NCBI RefSeq assembly: GCF_002591975.1
Contig: NZ_NVQE01000032.1
Location: 1-64,000, forward strand
Direction: 5' to 3'
DNA length: 64,000 nt
From: Mycobacterium neglectum
Lineage (GTDB): Bacteria; Actinomycetota; Actinomycetes; Mycobacteriales; Mycobacteriaceae
Shown here: piece after piece, positions 41,284 to 49,763 of the stretch
Layout of the letters: every line of letters begins with the position of its first letter
How positions within the stretch are numbered: position 1 is the first letter of the stretch
Made by a program: the position numbers and the translations under genes
Notes under the pieces: generated by a model
The model's input: the letters and a program-made list of their open reading frames with translations, nothing else
What the model was told of the DNA's origin: nothing
The model's database searches: none

Positions 41284-43092
41284 ATGGATGATGGAGGGGT
41301 GAGCATCCTCGGTCGCAAACGAGGCGACCTGCGCGTTTACCTGGGTGCCGCCCCCGGGGTCGGCAAGACCTACTCGATGCTGGCCGAGGCACACCGGCGG
41401 ATGGAGCGCGGAACCGACGTGGTGGCCGCGGTGATCGAAACCCATGGACGCCGCAGAACGGCCCAGCAACTCGCAGGCATCGAGGTGATCCCGCCACGCT
41501 TCGTCGAGTGTCAGGGCAACCGCTATCCAGAGCTCGACGTCGAGGCGGTACTGGCCCGCCGGCCCCAGGTGGTACTCATCGACGACTTCGCCCACACCAA
41601 CACCCCGGGCAGCAGGAACGCCACTCGATGGCAGGACGTCGATGAGTTTCTCAACGCGGGCATCACGGTCATCACCACCGTGAACGTGCAGCACCTGGAG
41701 AGCCTCAACGACGTCGTCACCCAGATCACGGGAGTCGAACAGAAGGAGCGGATCCCCGACGAGGTCGTCCGCGCCGCCGACCAGATCGAGCTGGTCGACA
41801 TCACGCCGGAGGCCCTGCGGCGCAGGCTCGCTCACGGCAACGTGTACCCGCCCGAGCGTGTCGATGCCGCACTGTCCAACTATTTCCGACCCGGAAACCT
41901 CACCGCACTGCGGCAATTGGCGCTGCTGTGGCTTGCCGACCAGGTGGACGCCGCGCTGGCCAAATACCGCGCCGACAAGAACATCACCGACACCTGGGAG
42001 ACCCGTGAGCGGGTGGTCGTAGGCGTCACCGGTGGCGATGAGTCGGAGACGCTGGTTCGCAGGGCGTCGCGGATCGCGTCGAGGTCCGGTGCCGAACTCA
42101 AGGTCGTCCACGTCATCCAGGGCGACGGGCTGACCAGCATCTCGTCGCAACAGAAGAGCGCGGTCCGCGCCGTCGCCACCAGTCTGGGCGCGACGATGCA
42201 CACCGTCGTCGGCGACGACGTGGCCACCACGTTGCTCGATTTCGCCCGTGCCGCCAACGCCACGCAGTTGGTCCTCGGCACCTCTCGACGCTCCCGGTGG
42301 GCGCGGATCTTCGACGAAGGAATCGGCGCGAACGTCGTACAACAGTCCGGCTCGATCGACGTGCACATGGTGACCCATCCGGAGGCGCGCAGGGGCATTC
42401 CCCTGGCGACGCTGTCACGTGGACGGCGTCGCGTGGTGTCCTGGCTGGCCGCACTGGCGATCCCGATCGCGATCCTCGCGGTAACGATGTCCCTACCCGA
42501 AGAGACGTTGGGCATCGGCGGTCAGAGCACGCTGTTCTTCACCGGCGTACTGGTCGTCGCGCTGCTTGGCGGCATTGCGCCGGCCGTGTTGTCCGCGGTG
42601 CTCTCCGGACTGCTGCTGAACTACTTCCTGGTGACACCGCCGTTCACGTTGACGATCGACGATCCGGACAGCGCGGTCACGATCGTCGTTCTGCTTCTGG
42701 TCGCGGTGGCGGTGGCGGTACTGGTCGACCGTGTGGCCTACCGCGCCGCCGAGGCGCGACGGTCATCTCAGGAAGCCGAGCTGCTCGCCTTGTTCGCCGA
42801 CTCCGTGCTGCGCGACGCCGATCTCGACACGCTGCTCGAGCGGATTCGGGAAGCGTATTCCCAACGCGCCGTGAGCATGTTGGCGGTGCGCAGCGACGAG
42901 CGGACCGGTGAAGTCGTCGCGTCGGTCGGCAAGGATCCCTGCACCAGCGTCGACAGTGCCGACACCGCGATCGATGTCGGTGACGAGGGGTTCTGGATGC
43001 TGTTGGCAGGCAGGACATTGACCGCCCGCGAGCGGCGCGTCTTGAGCTCAGTCGCCGAACAGGCGGTCAACATGCTCAAACAGCGACGCTGA
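41284..43092 (+). CDS. KdpD-like sensor lacking the kinase domain
   Basis: 602 aa, closely similar to KdpD residues about 50-650: Walker A GAAPGVGKT, HTNTPGSRN, the USP-like domain (TRERVVVGVTGGDESETLVRRASRIA), four transmembrane helices (LAALAIPIAILAV..., LLLVAVAVAVLVD) and a GAF-like segment. It ends ...EQAVNMLKQRR, just where KdpD continues into HisKA; the gene stops cleanly and the next DNA codes DUF309 on the other strand, so there is no split kinase domain. It arose by tandem duplication and is either a ligand-binding partner that tunes KdpD or an antagonist. GTG 41299 is an alternative start. Confidence 0.9.
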   Translation: MDDGGVSILGRKRGDLRVYLGAAPGVGKTYSMLAEAHRRMERGTDVVAAVIETHGRRRTAQQLAGIEVIPPRFVECQGNRYPELDVEAVLARRPQVVLIDDFAHTNTPGSRNATRWQDVDEFLNAGITVITTVNVQHLESLNDVVTQITGVEQKERIPDEVVRAADQIELVDITPEALRRRLAHGNVYPPERVDAALSNYFRPGNLTALRQLALLWLADQVDAALAKYRADKNITDTWETRERVVVGVTGGDESETLVRRASRIASRSGAELKVVHVIQGDGLTSISSQQKSAVRAVATSLGATMHTVVGDDVATTLLDFARAANATQLVLGTSRRSRWARIFDEGIGANVVQQSGSIDVHMVTHPEARRGIPLATLSRGRRRVVSWLAALAIPIAILAVTMSLPEETLGIGGQSTLFFTGVLVVALLGGIAPAVLSAVLSGLLLNYFLVTPPFTLTIDDPDSAVTIVVLLLVAVAVAVLVDRVAYRAAEARRSSQEAELLALFADSVLRDADLDTLLERIREAYSQRAVSMLAVRSDERTGEVVASVGKDPCTSVDSADTAIDVGDEGFWMLLAGRTLTARERRVLSSVAEQAVNMLKQRR

Positions 43093-43572
43093 CTACTTGG
43101 TTCTTGTAAGTCGTGGCCGCAATCGGCCGGCGTCGATGCCGATGTCACGCTCAAGATCACCGATGAGGGCCCGGGCAAACCTGCTCAGCCCTTCGACATC
43201 GATGCCGTGACGCCCGGGGCGGTCCACGTCGTCGAGGTGGTCGGCGGCCCTCGCCAAGACGCCCGCCGCTCCCGCGGTGTTCCCGCGCTGAACGTGAGTG
43301 ATACCGACTGCGAGCTGTGCCAGCCCCTGCCACATCCCGCGCTCGTCATCGGGTGCGTTCTTCCAGGCCGCCTCCAGCACCTCATGGGCATTGAACGCGA
43401 GCCCACGGTCCAGCAAGTCCTGCGCATAGCTCAGCGAGTCCGCCGGGGGCAGATCCAGATCGTCAGGGATACGCGCGACGCCCTGGCTGCCGTGCGGTAG
43501 CGGACGCCCCAGCGCGTCGCGCGGTCGGCTGCTGCGCGCGATGCCGAACTCGTCGCGATCGCGATCGGCCAC
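43093..43572 (-). CDS. DUF309 family protein
   Basis: 159 aa from GTG 43572, 5 nt after the stop of the upstream hydrolase gene. The DUF309 signature is clear: SYAQDLLDRGLAFNAHEVLEAAWK and WQGLAQLAVGITHVQRGNTAGAAGVLARA, helical with a conserved H..(A)AW motif. The family's function is unknown. It converges with the kinase-less kdpD copy with no gap: the two stop codons touch. Confidence 0.85.
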   Translation of the reverse strand: MADRDRDEFGIARSSRPRDALGRPLPHGSQGVARIPDDLDLPPADSLSYAQDLLDRGLAFNAHEVLEAAWKNAPDDERGMWQGLAQLAVGITHVQRGNTAGAAGVLARAADHLDDVDRPGRHGIDVEGLSRFARALIGDLERDIGIDAGRLRPRLTRTK

Positions 43573-43577
43573 GGGGC

Positions 43578-44459
43578 TCACTCTAGTTGGGTGCGACGCT
43601 CCGCAGTCTCCGCTGCCAGCGCGATCAACTTCTTGCGCACAAGATCGGGCCGTTCGTCGACGACGAAATGGCTGGCATCGACGGTCTCCAAGGTGTAGTC
43701 GTCGGCGTTTGCCGTTTCCGGCGACACCATGGCCACGCCAACAGCGCGGTCGCGAGTTCCGAACAGCACGCGGATGGGTACCGTCGCACGTCGCGTCTCG
43801 GGATTCCTCGCGGCAGAGGGCAATTCGCGGGTCAGGAAAGTGCGATAGGTATCCCTGCCTGCGCGTGCGCACACCGGGTCTCGGAACCGGTCGGCGAACA
43901 GTCGCGCGTCCTCGGGAGTCAGATCGGACCCGACGCCGAAGATCACCTTCTCGATGAACTTCGTACGCCGGTGGACGAACATGCCGAACGCCGCCAGCGG
44001 CACCTGGTAGGCGAGCTTGTGCAAGTGCGGCAGCACGGTGCCCGGCGTCTGCCACGGATGGTTGATGTTCATCGCCAGGAAGCCGTCGAAGCGCTCCGGG
44101 GTTCGCAGCACCATTCGATAGCCGGCATACGCTCCCCAGTCGTGCGCCACCAGCAGGACGCGGTCGAGCGCGAGCACGTCGAGTAGGGCCTGAACGTCGG
44201 TGGCGATGTCGTCCTTGGCCCAGCGGTGCAGCGGCGGACCCGACCAGCCGTATCCGGGCAGGTCGGGTGCGATGATTCGCATGCCGGGCGGCGGATCGGC
44301 CAGCAGGTCGCGCCACAGATAGTGGTGTTCCGGCCAGCCGTGCAGCGCGACGACGGGACGACCGTCCGGTGGTCCGGCCTCGGTGACGTGGAAACGGACG
44401 CCGTTGGCGTCGACGAACGACCGGCGCACACCCTCGATCGGGGGCGGTTGAGTGGTCAT
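43578..44459 (-). CDS. Epoxide hydrolase-like alpha/beta hydrolase
   Basis: 293 aa from ATG 44459 (MTTQPPPIEG). HGWPEHHYLWRDL (HGxP oxyanion motif), PDLPGYGWSG, the nucleophile elbow HDWGAYAG with Asp, and a late ASHFVVDE His are the pattern of epoxide hydrolases and haloalkane dehalogenases; HGxP favours epoxide hydrolase. The substrate is unknown. It is co-transcribed with DUF309 (5-nt gap) and divergent from the acyl-CoA synthetase. Confidence 0.87.
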   Translation of the reverse strand: MTTQPPPIEGVRRSFVDANGVRFHVTEAGPPDGRPVVALHGWPEHHYLWRDLLADPPPGMRIIAPDLPGYGWSGPPLHRWAKDDIATDVQALLDVLALDRVLLVAHDWGAYAGYRMVLRTPERFDGFLAMNINHPWQTPGTVLPHLHKLAYQVPLAAFGMFVHRRTKFIEKVIFGVGSDLTPEDARLFADRFRDPVCARAGRDTYRTFLTRELPSAARNPETRRATVPIRVLFGTRDRAVGVAMVSPETANADDYTLETVDASHFVVDERPDLVRKKLIALAAETAERRTQLE

Positions 44460-44502
44460 GTTTCGGACTATAGAGAAGTCGCCGCGCGCTACGGTGCGGG
44501 GT

Positions 44503-46374
44503 ATGGGCGGGTATCGCGAACTCTTCAACGCCAGCATCTCCGATCCAGCGGCCTTCTGGGCGGACGCCGCCAAGGCCGTGACGTGGACTCGTGAGCCGCA
44601 ACAGATCCTCGACGACTCCAATCCGCCGTTCTACCGGTGGTTCCCCGACGCTGAGATGAATACGTGCGCCAACGCGCTGGACCGTCACGTCGAGGGCGGC
44701 CGCGGCGACCAGGCGGCGCTGATCTACGACTCCCCCGTCACCGGGTCGGCGCGCACCTACACCTATCGCGAACTGCTCGACGAGACGGCACGCTTCGCCG
44801 GCGCCCTGCGCGGCCTGGGCGTCGACAAGGGCGATCGCGTGGTGATCTACATGCCGATGGTGCCCGAGGCCGTGATCGCGATGCTGGCCTGCGCGCGACT
44901 AGGTGCCATCCACTCGGTGGTGTTCGGCGGATTCGCCGCTCACGAACTCGCGGCCCGCATCGACGACGCCCGCCCGAGCGTCGTCGTGACGGCATCGTGC
45001 GGGATCGAGCCGACACGGACCGTCGACTACAAACCGATGCTCGACGCCGCGCTGGACATCGCCGAGCATCCCGCCCCCGCATGCGTGATCCTGCAGCGCG
45101 AACAGCGGCCCTGTCAGTTGGTCGGCGGACGCGACCTGGACTGGCACGAACTCATGAGCGACGCCGAACCCGTCGACCCGGTGCCCGTGGCGGCCACCGA
45201 CCCGCTCTACGTGCTCTACACCTCGGGCACGACGGGCAAACCGAAGGGAATCGTGCGCGACAACGGCGGCCACGCGGTCGCATTGCTGTGGAGCATGCGC
45301 CACGTCTACGACATTGCCCCCGGCGAGGTGTTCTGGGCCGCGTCCGACGTCGGATGGGTGGTCGGTCACTCCTACATCGTCTACGCGCCGCTCTTCGCCG
45401 GGGCGACCACAGTGCTTTACGAGGGCAAGCCGATCGGTACACCTGATCCCGGCGCATTCTGGCGCGTAGCGTCGGAACACGGTGTTAAGGCGCTGTTTTC
45501 GGCGCCGACTGCGCTGCGGGCGATCCGCAAAGAAGATCCCGACGGCGCCTACATCGGCCGCTACGACCTGTCAGGAATGAAGTACCTGTTTCAGGCCGGC
45601 GAGCGACTCGATCCCGACACCTATGCATGGGCTTCGGAGAAGCTGGGCATCCCTGTCGTCGACCACTGGTGGCAGACCGAGACTGGCTGGGCCATCGCCG
45701 CCAACCCGATGGGGATGGAGCAGTTGCCGATCAAGGCGGGATCGCCAACTGTGCCGATGCCCGGTTACGACGTCCGCATCGTGCACGTCGACGGCTCCGC
45801 GTGCGAGCCGGGTGAGGAAGGCGCGATCTGCATCGCGTTGCCACTGCCTCCGGGCACCCTGCCGACGCTGTGGGGCGACGACGACCGGTACGAAGCCTCG
45901 TATCTCTGCGAACATCCCGGCTACTACCTCACCGGGGACGGCGGTTACCTCGACGAGGACGGCTACCTGTACGTGATGGGCCGCATCGACGACGTCATCA
46001 ACGTTGCGGGACACCGGCTTTCGACTGGATCCATCGAAGCAGTGCTGGCCACGCATCCCGCCGTCGCCGAGTGCGCGGTAATCGGCATCGCCGACGAGAT
46101 CAAGGGACAGGTGCCGCGCGGTTTGGTCGTACTCAAGTCCGGTGCATCCGCCGAGGGACTGGCCGATGAACTCGTTCAGCTGGTGCGCGACGAGATCGGT
46201 GCCGTGGCTTGTCTGAGACTCGTCGACGTCGTGCCTGCGCTGCCGAAGACACGGTCCGGCAAGATCCTGCGGAAGACGATGCGCGGCATCGCCCACGGCA
46301 CGGATGAGCCGGTGCCGTCGACCATCGAGGATCCGGCGGTGCTCGAAGCGCTGAAACCCGTTCTTCGGGATTGA
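44503..46374 (+). CDS. Propionyl/acetyl-CoA synthetase (PrpE-like)
   Basis: 623 aa from ATG 44503. The N-terminal ACAS domain (YRELFNASISDPAAFWADAA), P-loop YTSGTTGKPKG, A5 region HWWQTETGW, GRIDDVINVAGHRLSTG and the C-terminal catalytic Lys in TRSGKILRK are all present. The HWWQTETGW and GHRLSTG motifs point to the PrpE/AcsA group, with length like propionyl-CoA ligase. It turns short-chain acids, most likely propionate, into CoA esters. Confidence 0.88.
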   Translation: MGGYRELFNASISDPAAFWADAAKAVTWTREPQQILDDSNPPFYRWFPDAEMNTCANALDRHVEGGRGDQAALIYDSPVTGSARTYTYRELLDETARFAGALRGLGVDKGDRVVIYMPMVPEAVIAMLACARLGAIHSVVFGGFAAHELAARIDDARPSVVVTASCGIEPTRTVDYKPMLDAALDIAEHPAPACVILQREQRPCQLVGGRDLDWHELMSDAEPVDPVPVAATDPLYVLYTSGTTGKPKGIVRDNGGHAVALLWSMRHVYDIAPGEVFWAASDVGWVVGHSYIVYAPLFAGATTVLYEGKPIGTPDPGAFWRVASEHGVKALFSAPTALRAIRKEDPDGAYIGRYDLSGMKYLFQAGERLDPDTYAWASEKLGIPVVDHWWQTETGWAIAANPMGMEQLPIKAGSPTVPMPGYDVRIVHVDGSACEPGEEGAICIALPLPPGTLPTLWGDDDRYEASYLCEHPGYYLTGDGGYLDEDGYLYVMGRIDDVINVAGHRLSTGSIEAVLATHPAVAECAVIGIADEIKGQVPRGLVVLKSGASAEGLADELVQLVRDEIGAVACLRLVDVVPALPKTRSGKILRKTMRGIAHGTDEPVPSTIEDPAVLEALKPVLRD

Positions 46375-46434
46375 CTCTGCGCACAGGCCCGAAAATGTGG
46401 ACGATCCACGGCGTCACCGCAGAATGAATGTGAT

Positions 46435-47241
46435 CTAGCGTCTGCTTGCCAATTGGCGTTTGAAGGCCTCGTCGAACCGACGGTAGGTGCTGCGCAGTTC
46501 GTGGCCCGGCCAGTCCTCGGGTTCGAGCGTTGGCGGCAGCAGTGGGTCGAGTTGGAGATGCCGGACGACTGTGATGGACAGCGCGAACAAATAGATGAAG
46601 TCGTCCGCGTCGACCGCGTCGATGCCGCGCTCGTCACGCATGGCCACGGTGAGCCGTCGTGCGTCGGATGCCCAATCATCAAGGTTGAAAAGAGATCGGA
46701 CAGTCTCGGGAGGCGCGTCGGTGGCGGCGCCGTGGAAGTGCACGCACTGACGGTCCAGCACGGCCCGCAGCGTCGGCAAACGGTTGGGGTTCAGGTTGTC
46801 CGGCCGGATCCAGACACCCTCACGCAGCTCGGCGAGGTGCAACCCCGTCGCGGCCTTGCGCAGCGCGAGCCGATCGGCCGCTGAACGGCGATCCAGCGAG
46901 ACGACCGCCAATTCCCATGTGCCGTCCCACGGAAACGCGGTGTCGTCGAACCGGGCGGCCTCGTCGACGCGTTGCCTGCGTTCGAGCAACGACCCCGCCA
47001 GCGCATAGATTCCGTCGTCACCAACCAGTTCCCCGGCCGAAACCATGCGCCACAAGCAGGTGCGGGCGGCGCCGTCGCTGATGCCGAACAGCGAGGCGAT
47101 CCCGACGAGCTCGCCCACCGTGAGGTGCGGTTCGTCGGCGCCTAACAGCGCCGTCGCGAGTACAGACCGCGCACTCAGCGAGCGGTCGCCGATCAGGTCG
47201 GCGACACGGGCACGAGACTGATGCCCGCTGACTGTGGGCAC
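46435..47241 (-). CDS. PaaX-like transcriptional regulator
   Basis: About 268 aa from GTG 47241, placed 1 nt after the zwf stop with GGAG 8 nt upstream (frame opens at 47286). An N-terminal winged helix (ARSVLATALLGADEPHLTVGELVGIASLFGISDGAARTCLWRMVSAGELV) is followed by a PaaX-type central domain (FPWDGTWELAVVS, LREGVWIRPDNL) and a C-terminal helical domain (YRRFDEAFKRQL). PaaX proteins repress phenylacetate and related catabolic genes upon binding CoA-ester ligands. Here it is the last gene of the gnd-zwf operon, so it may act on pentose-phosphate genes or on unlinked targets. Confidence 0.82.
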   Translation of the reverse strand: MPTVSGHQSRARVADLIGDRSLSARSVLATALLGADEPHLTVGELVGIASLFGISDGAARTCLWRMVSAGELVGDDGIYALAGSLLERRQRVDEAARFDDTAFPWDGTWELAVVSLDRRSAADRLALRKAATGLHLAELREGVWIRPDNLNPNRLPTLRAVLDRQCVHFHGAATDAPPETVRSLFNLDDWASDARRLTVAMRDERGIDAVDADDFIYLFALSITVVRHLQLDPLLPPTLEPEDWPGHELRSTYRRFDEAFKRQLASRR

Positions 47242-47242
47242 C

Positions 47243-48634
47243 CTATGACTCCAGCCAGGGCTCATGCCAACTCGGGTAACCGGCAACGAGTTTGGACGCC
47301 GCGGCCGGCCCCCACGATCCGACCTCGTAGGTTTGCAGTTCGGGGGGCGCTGCGATCAGCGGCTGCACGATGCGCCACGTCTCCTCGACACCGTCCTCGC
47401 GCGCGAACTGGGCGGAGTCACCGCGCATCGCGTCGCTGAGCAGCCGCTCGTAAGGTTCGGGTGCCTCGCCGAGTTCCTTGGCGAACGTCAGCGACAGATC
47501 GACGCATCGGGTGGTGTTCGCGCCGGGCTCCTTGGCCTGAACGATCAGATCGGTGCCCGGGTTCGGGTCGATACGCAGCACGAGTTGGTTGGGATCGGGC
47601 CGCTCCGGCATGACCGCCAGCTTGGGCGGACGCTTGAAGAACACCCGAATCTCGGTGGCCCGTACCGGAAGTGCCTTGCCTGCCCGAATGAAGAAGGGCA
47701 CGCCGGCCCATCGCCAGTTGTCGATCTCGAGCCGCAAGGCTGCGAACGTCTCCGTTTGGGAATCCGGCCGCACTCCCTTGATGGACCGGTATCCGTCGTA
47801 CTGGCCCCGGAGGTAGTGCGCGGGATCGATCGACGGGATCGCCCGGAACACCTCGACTCGCTTGTCGCGGAGCCCGTCGGCACCCGCACAACTCGGCGGC
47901 TCGGCAGCGAACAGCCCGATCAGCTGCAGCAGGTGGTTCTGCACCACGTCGCGCAGCGCACCGACAGGGTCATAGAAACTGCCGCGATCCTCCACACCGA
48001 AGTTCTCGGCCATGGTGATCTGCACGCACTGGATGCGGTCACGATTCCACAGCGGCTCGAAAATCGAGTTGGCGAACCGCAGGAACATGATGTCCATCGC
48101 CGGTTCCTTGCCGAGGAAGTGGTCGATGCGATAGATCTGCCATTCCTCGAGCACGCTGCTCAGTTGCGCGTTCAGCGCACGGGCTGATTCAAGGTCATGT
48201 CCGAACGGCTTTTCCACCACCACGCGGGCGCGACTGATGAGGTTGGCGTGCGCCAAGCCGTCGACAACCATGCCGAACAGCGATGGCGGGATCTCGAGGT
48301 AGAAGACAGGCGTGTGCTTGCCCTTGATCGCCCGGGCCACCCTTTCATAGGTACTCGCGTCGCCGAAGTCGCCGGACACCATCGACAGGCGTTGCGCGAA
48401 ACGCGCGAACACGTCTTCGTCGATTGTTTCGCCTGCGGTCTCGATCGAACTTCGCGCATGGTCGTGCAGCGTCGCTTCGGACCAATCATCAAGCGCGACA
48501 CCGACGATCGGGCAGTCCAGCATCTTGCGGCGCTCGAGCCGATACAGGGAACGAAAGGTCATCTTCCTGGCGAGGTCTCCGGTGATGCCGAAGACCACCA
48601 ACACGTCCGCGGGCGTGGTCGCCGGGGTCGTCAC
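47243..48634 (-). CDS. zwf: Glucose-6-phosphate 1-dehydrogenase (Zwf)
   Basis: 463 aa from GTG 48634 (GAAGG 9 nt upstream). NAD(P) motif VVFGITGDLARK, active-site block RIDHFLGKEPAMDIMFLRF and the substrate loop VEKPFGHDL are present, with a complete C-terminal domain. It oxidises glucose-6-phosphate to 6-phosphogluconolactone. It follows gnd by 4 nt, matching the gnd2-zwf1 pair of M. tuberculosis. The frame runs on upstream to 49015 through gnd; that part is not real. Confidence 0.93.
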   Translation of the reverse strand: MTTPATTPADVLVVFGITGDLARKMTFRSLYRLERRKMLDCPIVGVALDDWSEATLHDHARSSIETAGETIDEDVFARFAQRLSMVSGDFGDASTYERVARAIKGKHTPVFYLEIPPSLFGMVVDGLAHANLISRARVVVEKPFGHDLESARALNAQLSSVLEEWQIYRIDHFLGKEPAMDIMFLRFANSIFEPLWNRDRIQCVQITMAENFGVEDRGSFYDPVGALRDVVQNHLLQLIGLFAAEPPSCAGADGLRDKRVEVFRAIPSIDPAHYLRGQYDGYRSIKGVRPDSQTETFAALRLEIDNWRWAGVPFFIRAGKALPVRATEIRVFFKRPPKLAVMPERPDPNQLVLRIDPNPGTDLIVQAKEPGANTTRCVDLSLTFAKELGEAPEPYERLLSDAMRGDSAQFAREDGVEETWRIVQPLIAAPPELQTYEVGSWGPAAASKLVAGYPSWHEPWLES

Positions 48635-48638
48635 GATG

Positions 48639-49670
48639 CTAAGCCTTCTTTTCGGCGTGGCCGCCGAACTCGCTGCGCATCGCCGACAAGAGTTTGTCGG
48701 TGTACTCGCCGAGCTCTCTCGAGGAGAACCGCTCGAAGAGCGACGTGGTGATGACCGGCGCGGGAACTCCCTCGTCCACGGCGGCCAGCACCGTCCAGCG
48801 GCCCTCCCCGGAATCCGACACCCGGCCGGTGAAGTCATCGAGCTCGGGCGATCGAGCCAGCGCGTCGGCGGTGAGATCGACCAGCCACGAGCCGACCACC
48901 GATCCGCGCCGCCAGACCTCCGCGACCTCGCCCACGTCGATCGTGTACTGATAGGCCCACGCGTCGCGCAGTGGTGTGGTCTCCGCGTCGACCGTTCGGT
49001 TGACCTTGCCTGCATCGGCGTGCTTGATGATGCTCAGGCCCTCGGCAATGGCGGCCATCATCCCGTACTCGACACCGTTGTGCACCATCTTCACGAAATG
49101 CCCTGCGCCGCTTGGTCCGCAGTGCAAATAGCCGTTCTGGGCGGTGCCGTCGGTGCGGGTGCGACCCGGGGTGGCCTCGGCGCAGCCCTCCCCCGGCGCG
49201 ATCGTCTTGAAGATCGGATCCAGCCGCGAGACGACCTCTTTTTCGCCGCCGATCATCAGGCTGTAGCCGCGCTCGAGCCCCCACACCCCGCCGCTGGTTC
49301 CGCAGTCGACGTAGTGGATGTTCTTCGTCAGCAGGCTCTTGGCGCGGGTGATGTCGTCGCGGTAGTAGGAGTTGCCGCCGTCGATCACCGCGTCGCCGGG
49401 TTCGAGCAGGTCGACCAGCTGCTCCAGCGTGGAGTCCACCACTGCCGCGGGAAGCATCAGCCACACCGCACGCGGCTTCTCGAGTTTCTGGACGAAATCG
49501 CTCAGGGAATCCGCGCCCGTTGCGCCCTCGCCGGCAAGCCCGGAGACCGCATCGGCGTTCATGTCGTAGACCACGCAGCGGTGCCCGTCACGCATGAGCC
49601 GTCGCACCAGGTTGGCACCCATGCGGCCGAGTCCGACCATTCCCAGTTGCATTGGCGAATCCGTTGCCAT
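48639..49670 (-). CDS. gnd: 6-phosphogluconate dehydrogenase, short (GndA-type) form
   Basis: 343 aa from ATG 49670 (MATDSPMQLGMVGLGRMGANLV). N-terminal Rossmann motif GLGRMG, the catalytic block DCGTSGGVWGLERGYSLMIGG with Lys/His in GHFVKMVHNGVEYGMM, and a shorter C-terminal domain than the 470-aa enterobacterial enzyme; this fits the roughly 330-aa NAD-linked type called gnd2 in M. tuberculosis. It makes ribulose-5-phosphate and CO2. It is first gene of an operon with zwf and the PaaX-like regulator, divergent from a Rieske oxygenase. Confidence 0.92.
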   Translation of the reverse strand: MATDSPMQLGMVGLGRMGANLVRRLMRDGHRCVVYDMNADAVSGLAGEGATGADSLSDFVQKLEKPRAVWLMLPAAVVDSTLEQLVDLLEPGDAVIDGGNSYYRDDITRAKSLLTKNIHYVDCGTSGGVWGLERGYSLMIGGEKEVVSRLDPIFKTIAPGEGCAEATPGRTRTDGTAQNGYLHCGPSGAGHFVKMVHNGVEYGMMAAIAEGLSIIKHADAGKVNRTVDAETTPLRDAWAYQYTIDVGEVAEVWRRGSVVGSWLVDLTADALARSPELDDFTGRVSDSGEGRWTVLAAVDEGVPAPVITTSLFERFSSRELGEYTDKLLSAMRSEFGGHAEKKA

Positions 49671-49726
49671 GTCTCTCCTCGTCGTCGTGGTCCCGAACAC
49701 GATGCTATCGCTATCTCACGATTTCA

Positions 49727-49755
49727 TTGACACGTAGCACTATAGATGTGATACT
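49727..49755 (+). promoter_or_regulatory. Sigma-70-type promoter of the Rieske oxygenase, leaderless
   Basis: TTGACA (49727-49732), a 17-bp spacer and GATACT (49750-49755) match the housekeeping promoter closely. The expected start point (49762-49764) coincides with the ATG at 49764, so the mRNA is probably leaderless, common in mycobacteria; no ribosome site precedes the ATG. Confidence 0.65.
49734..49754. promoter_or_regulatory. Imperfect palindrome overlapping the promoter (candidate operator)
   Basis: GTAGCAC and GTGATAC are inverted (6 of 7 bp) around a 7-bp centre and fill the spacer and -10 of the promoter at 49727-49755. A repressor bound here would block transcription. The neighbouring PaaX-like protein is a candidate binder, but only by position. 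Confidence 0.4.
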
Positions 49756-49763
49756 TCCGTAGC

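Noticed and set aside
43093..43572. Hidden kinase domain or frameshift after the truncated kdpD copy
   Set aside because: All frames downstream were read for HisKA/HATPase motifs; only DUF309 on the other strand is present.
46397..46409. Short hairpin between the CoA synthetase and PaaX-like genes
   Set aside because: Only a 5-bp stem with a 3-nt loop; too weak to call a terminator.
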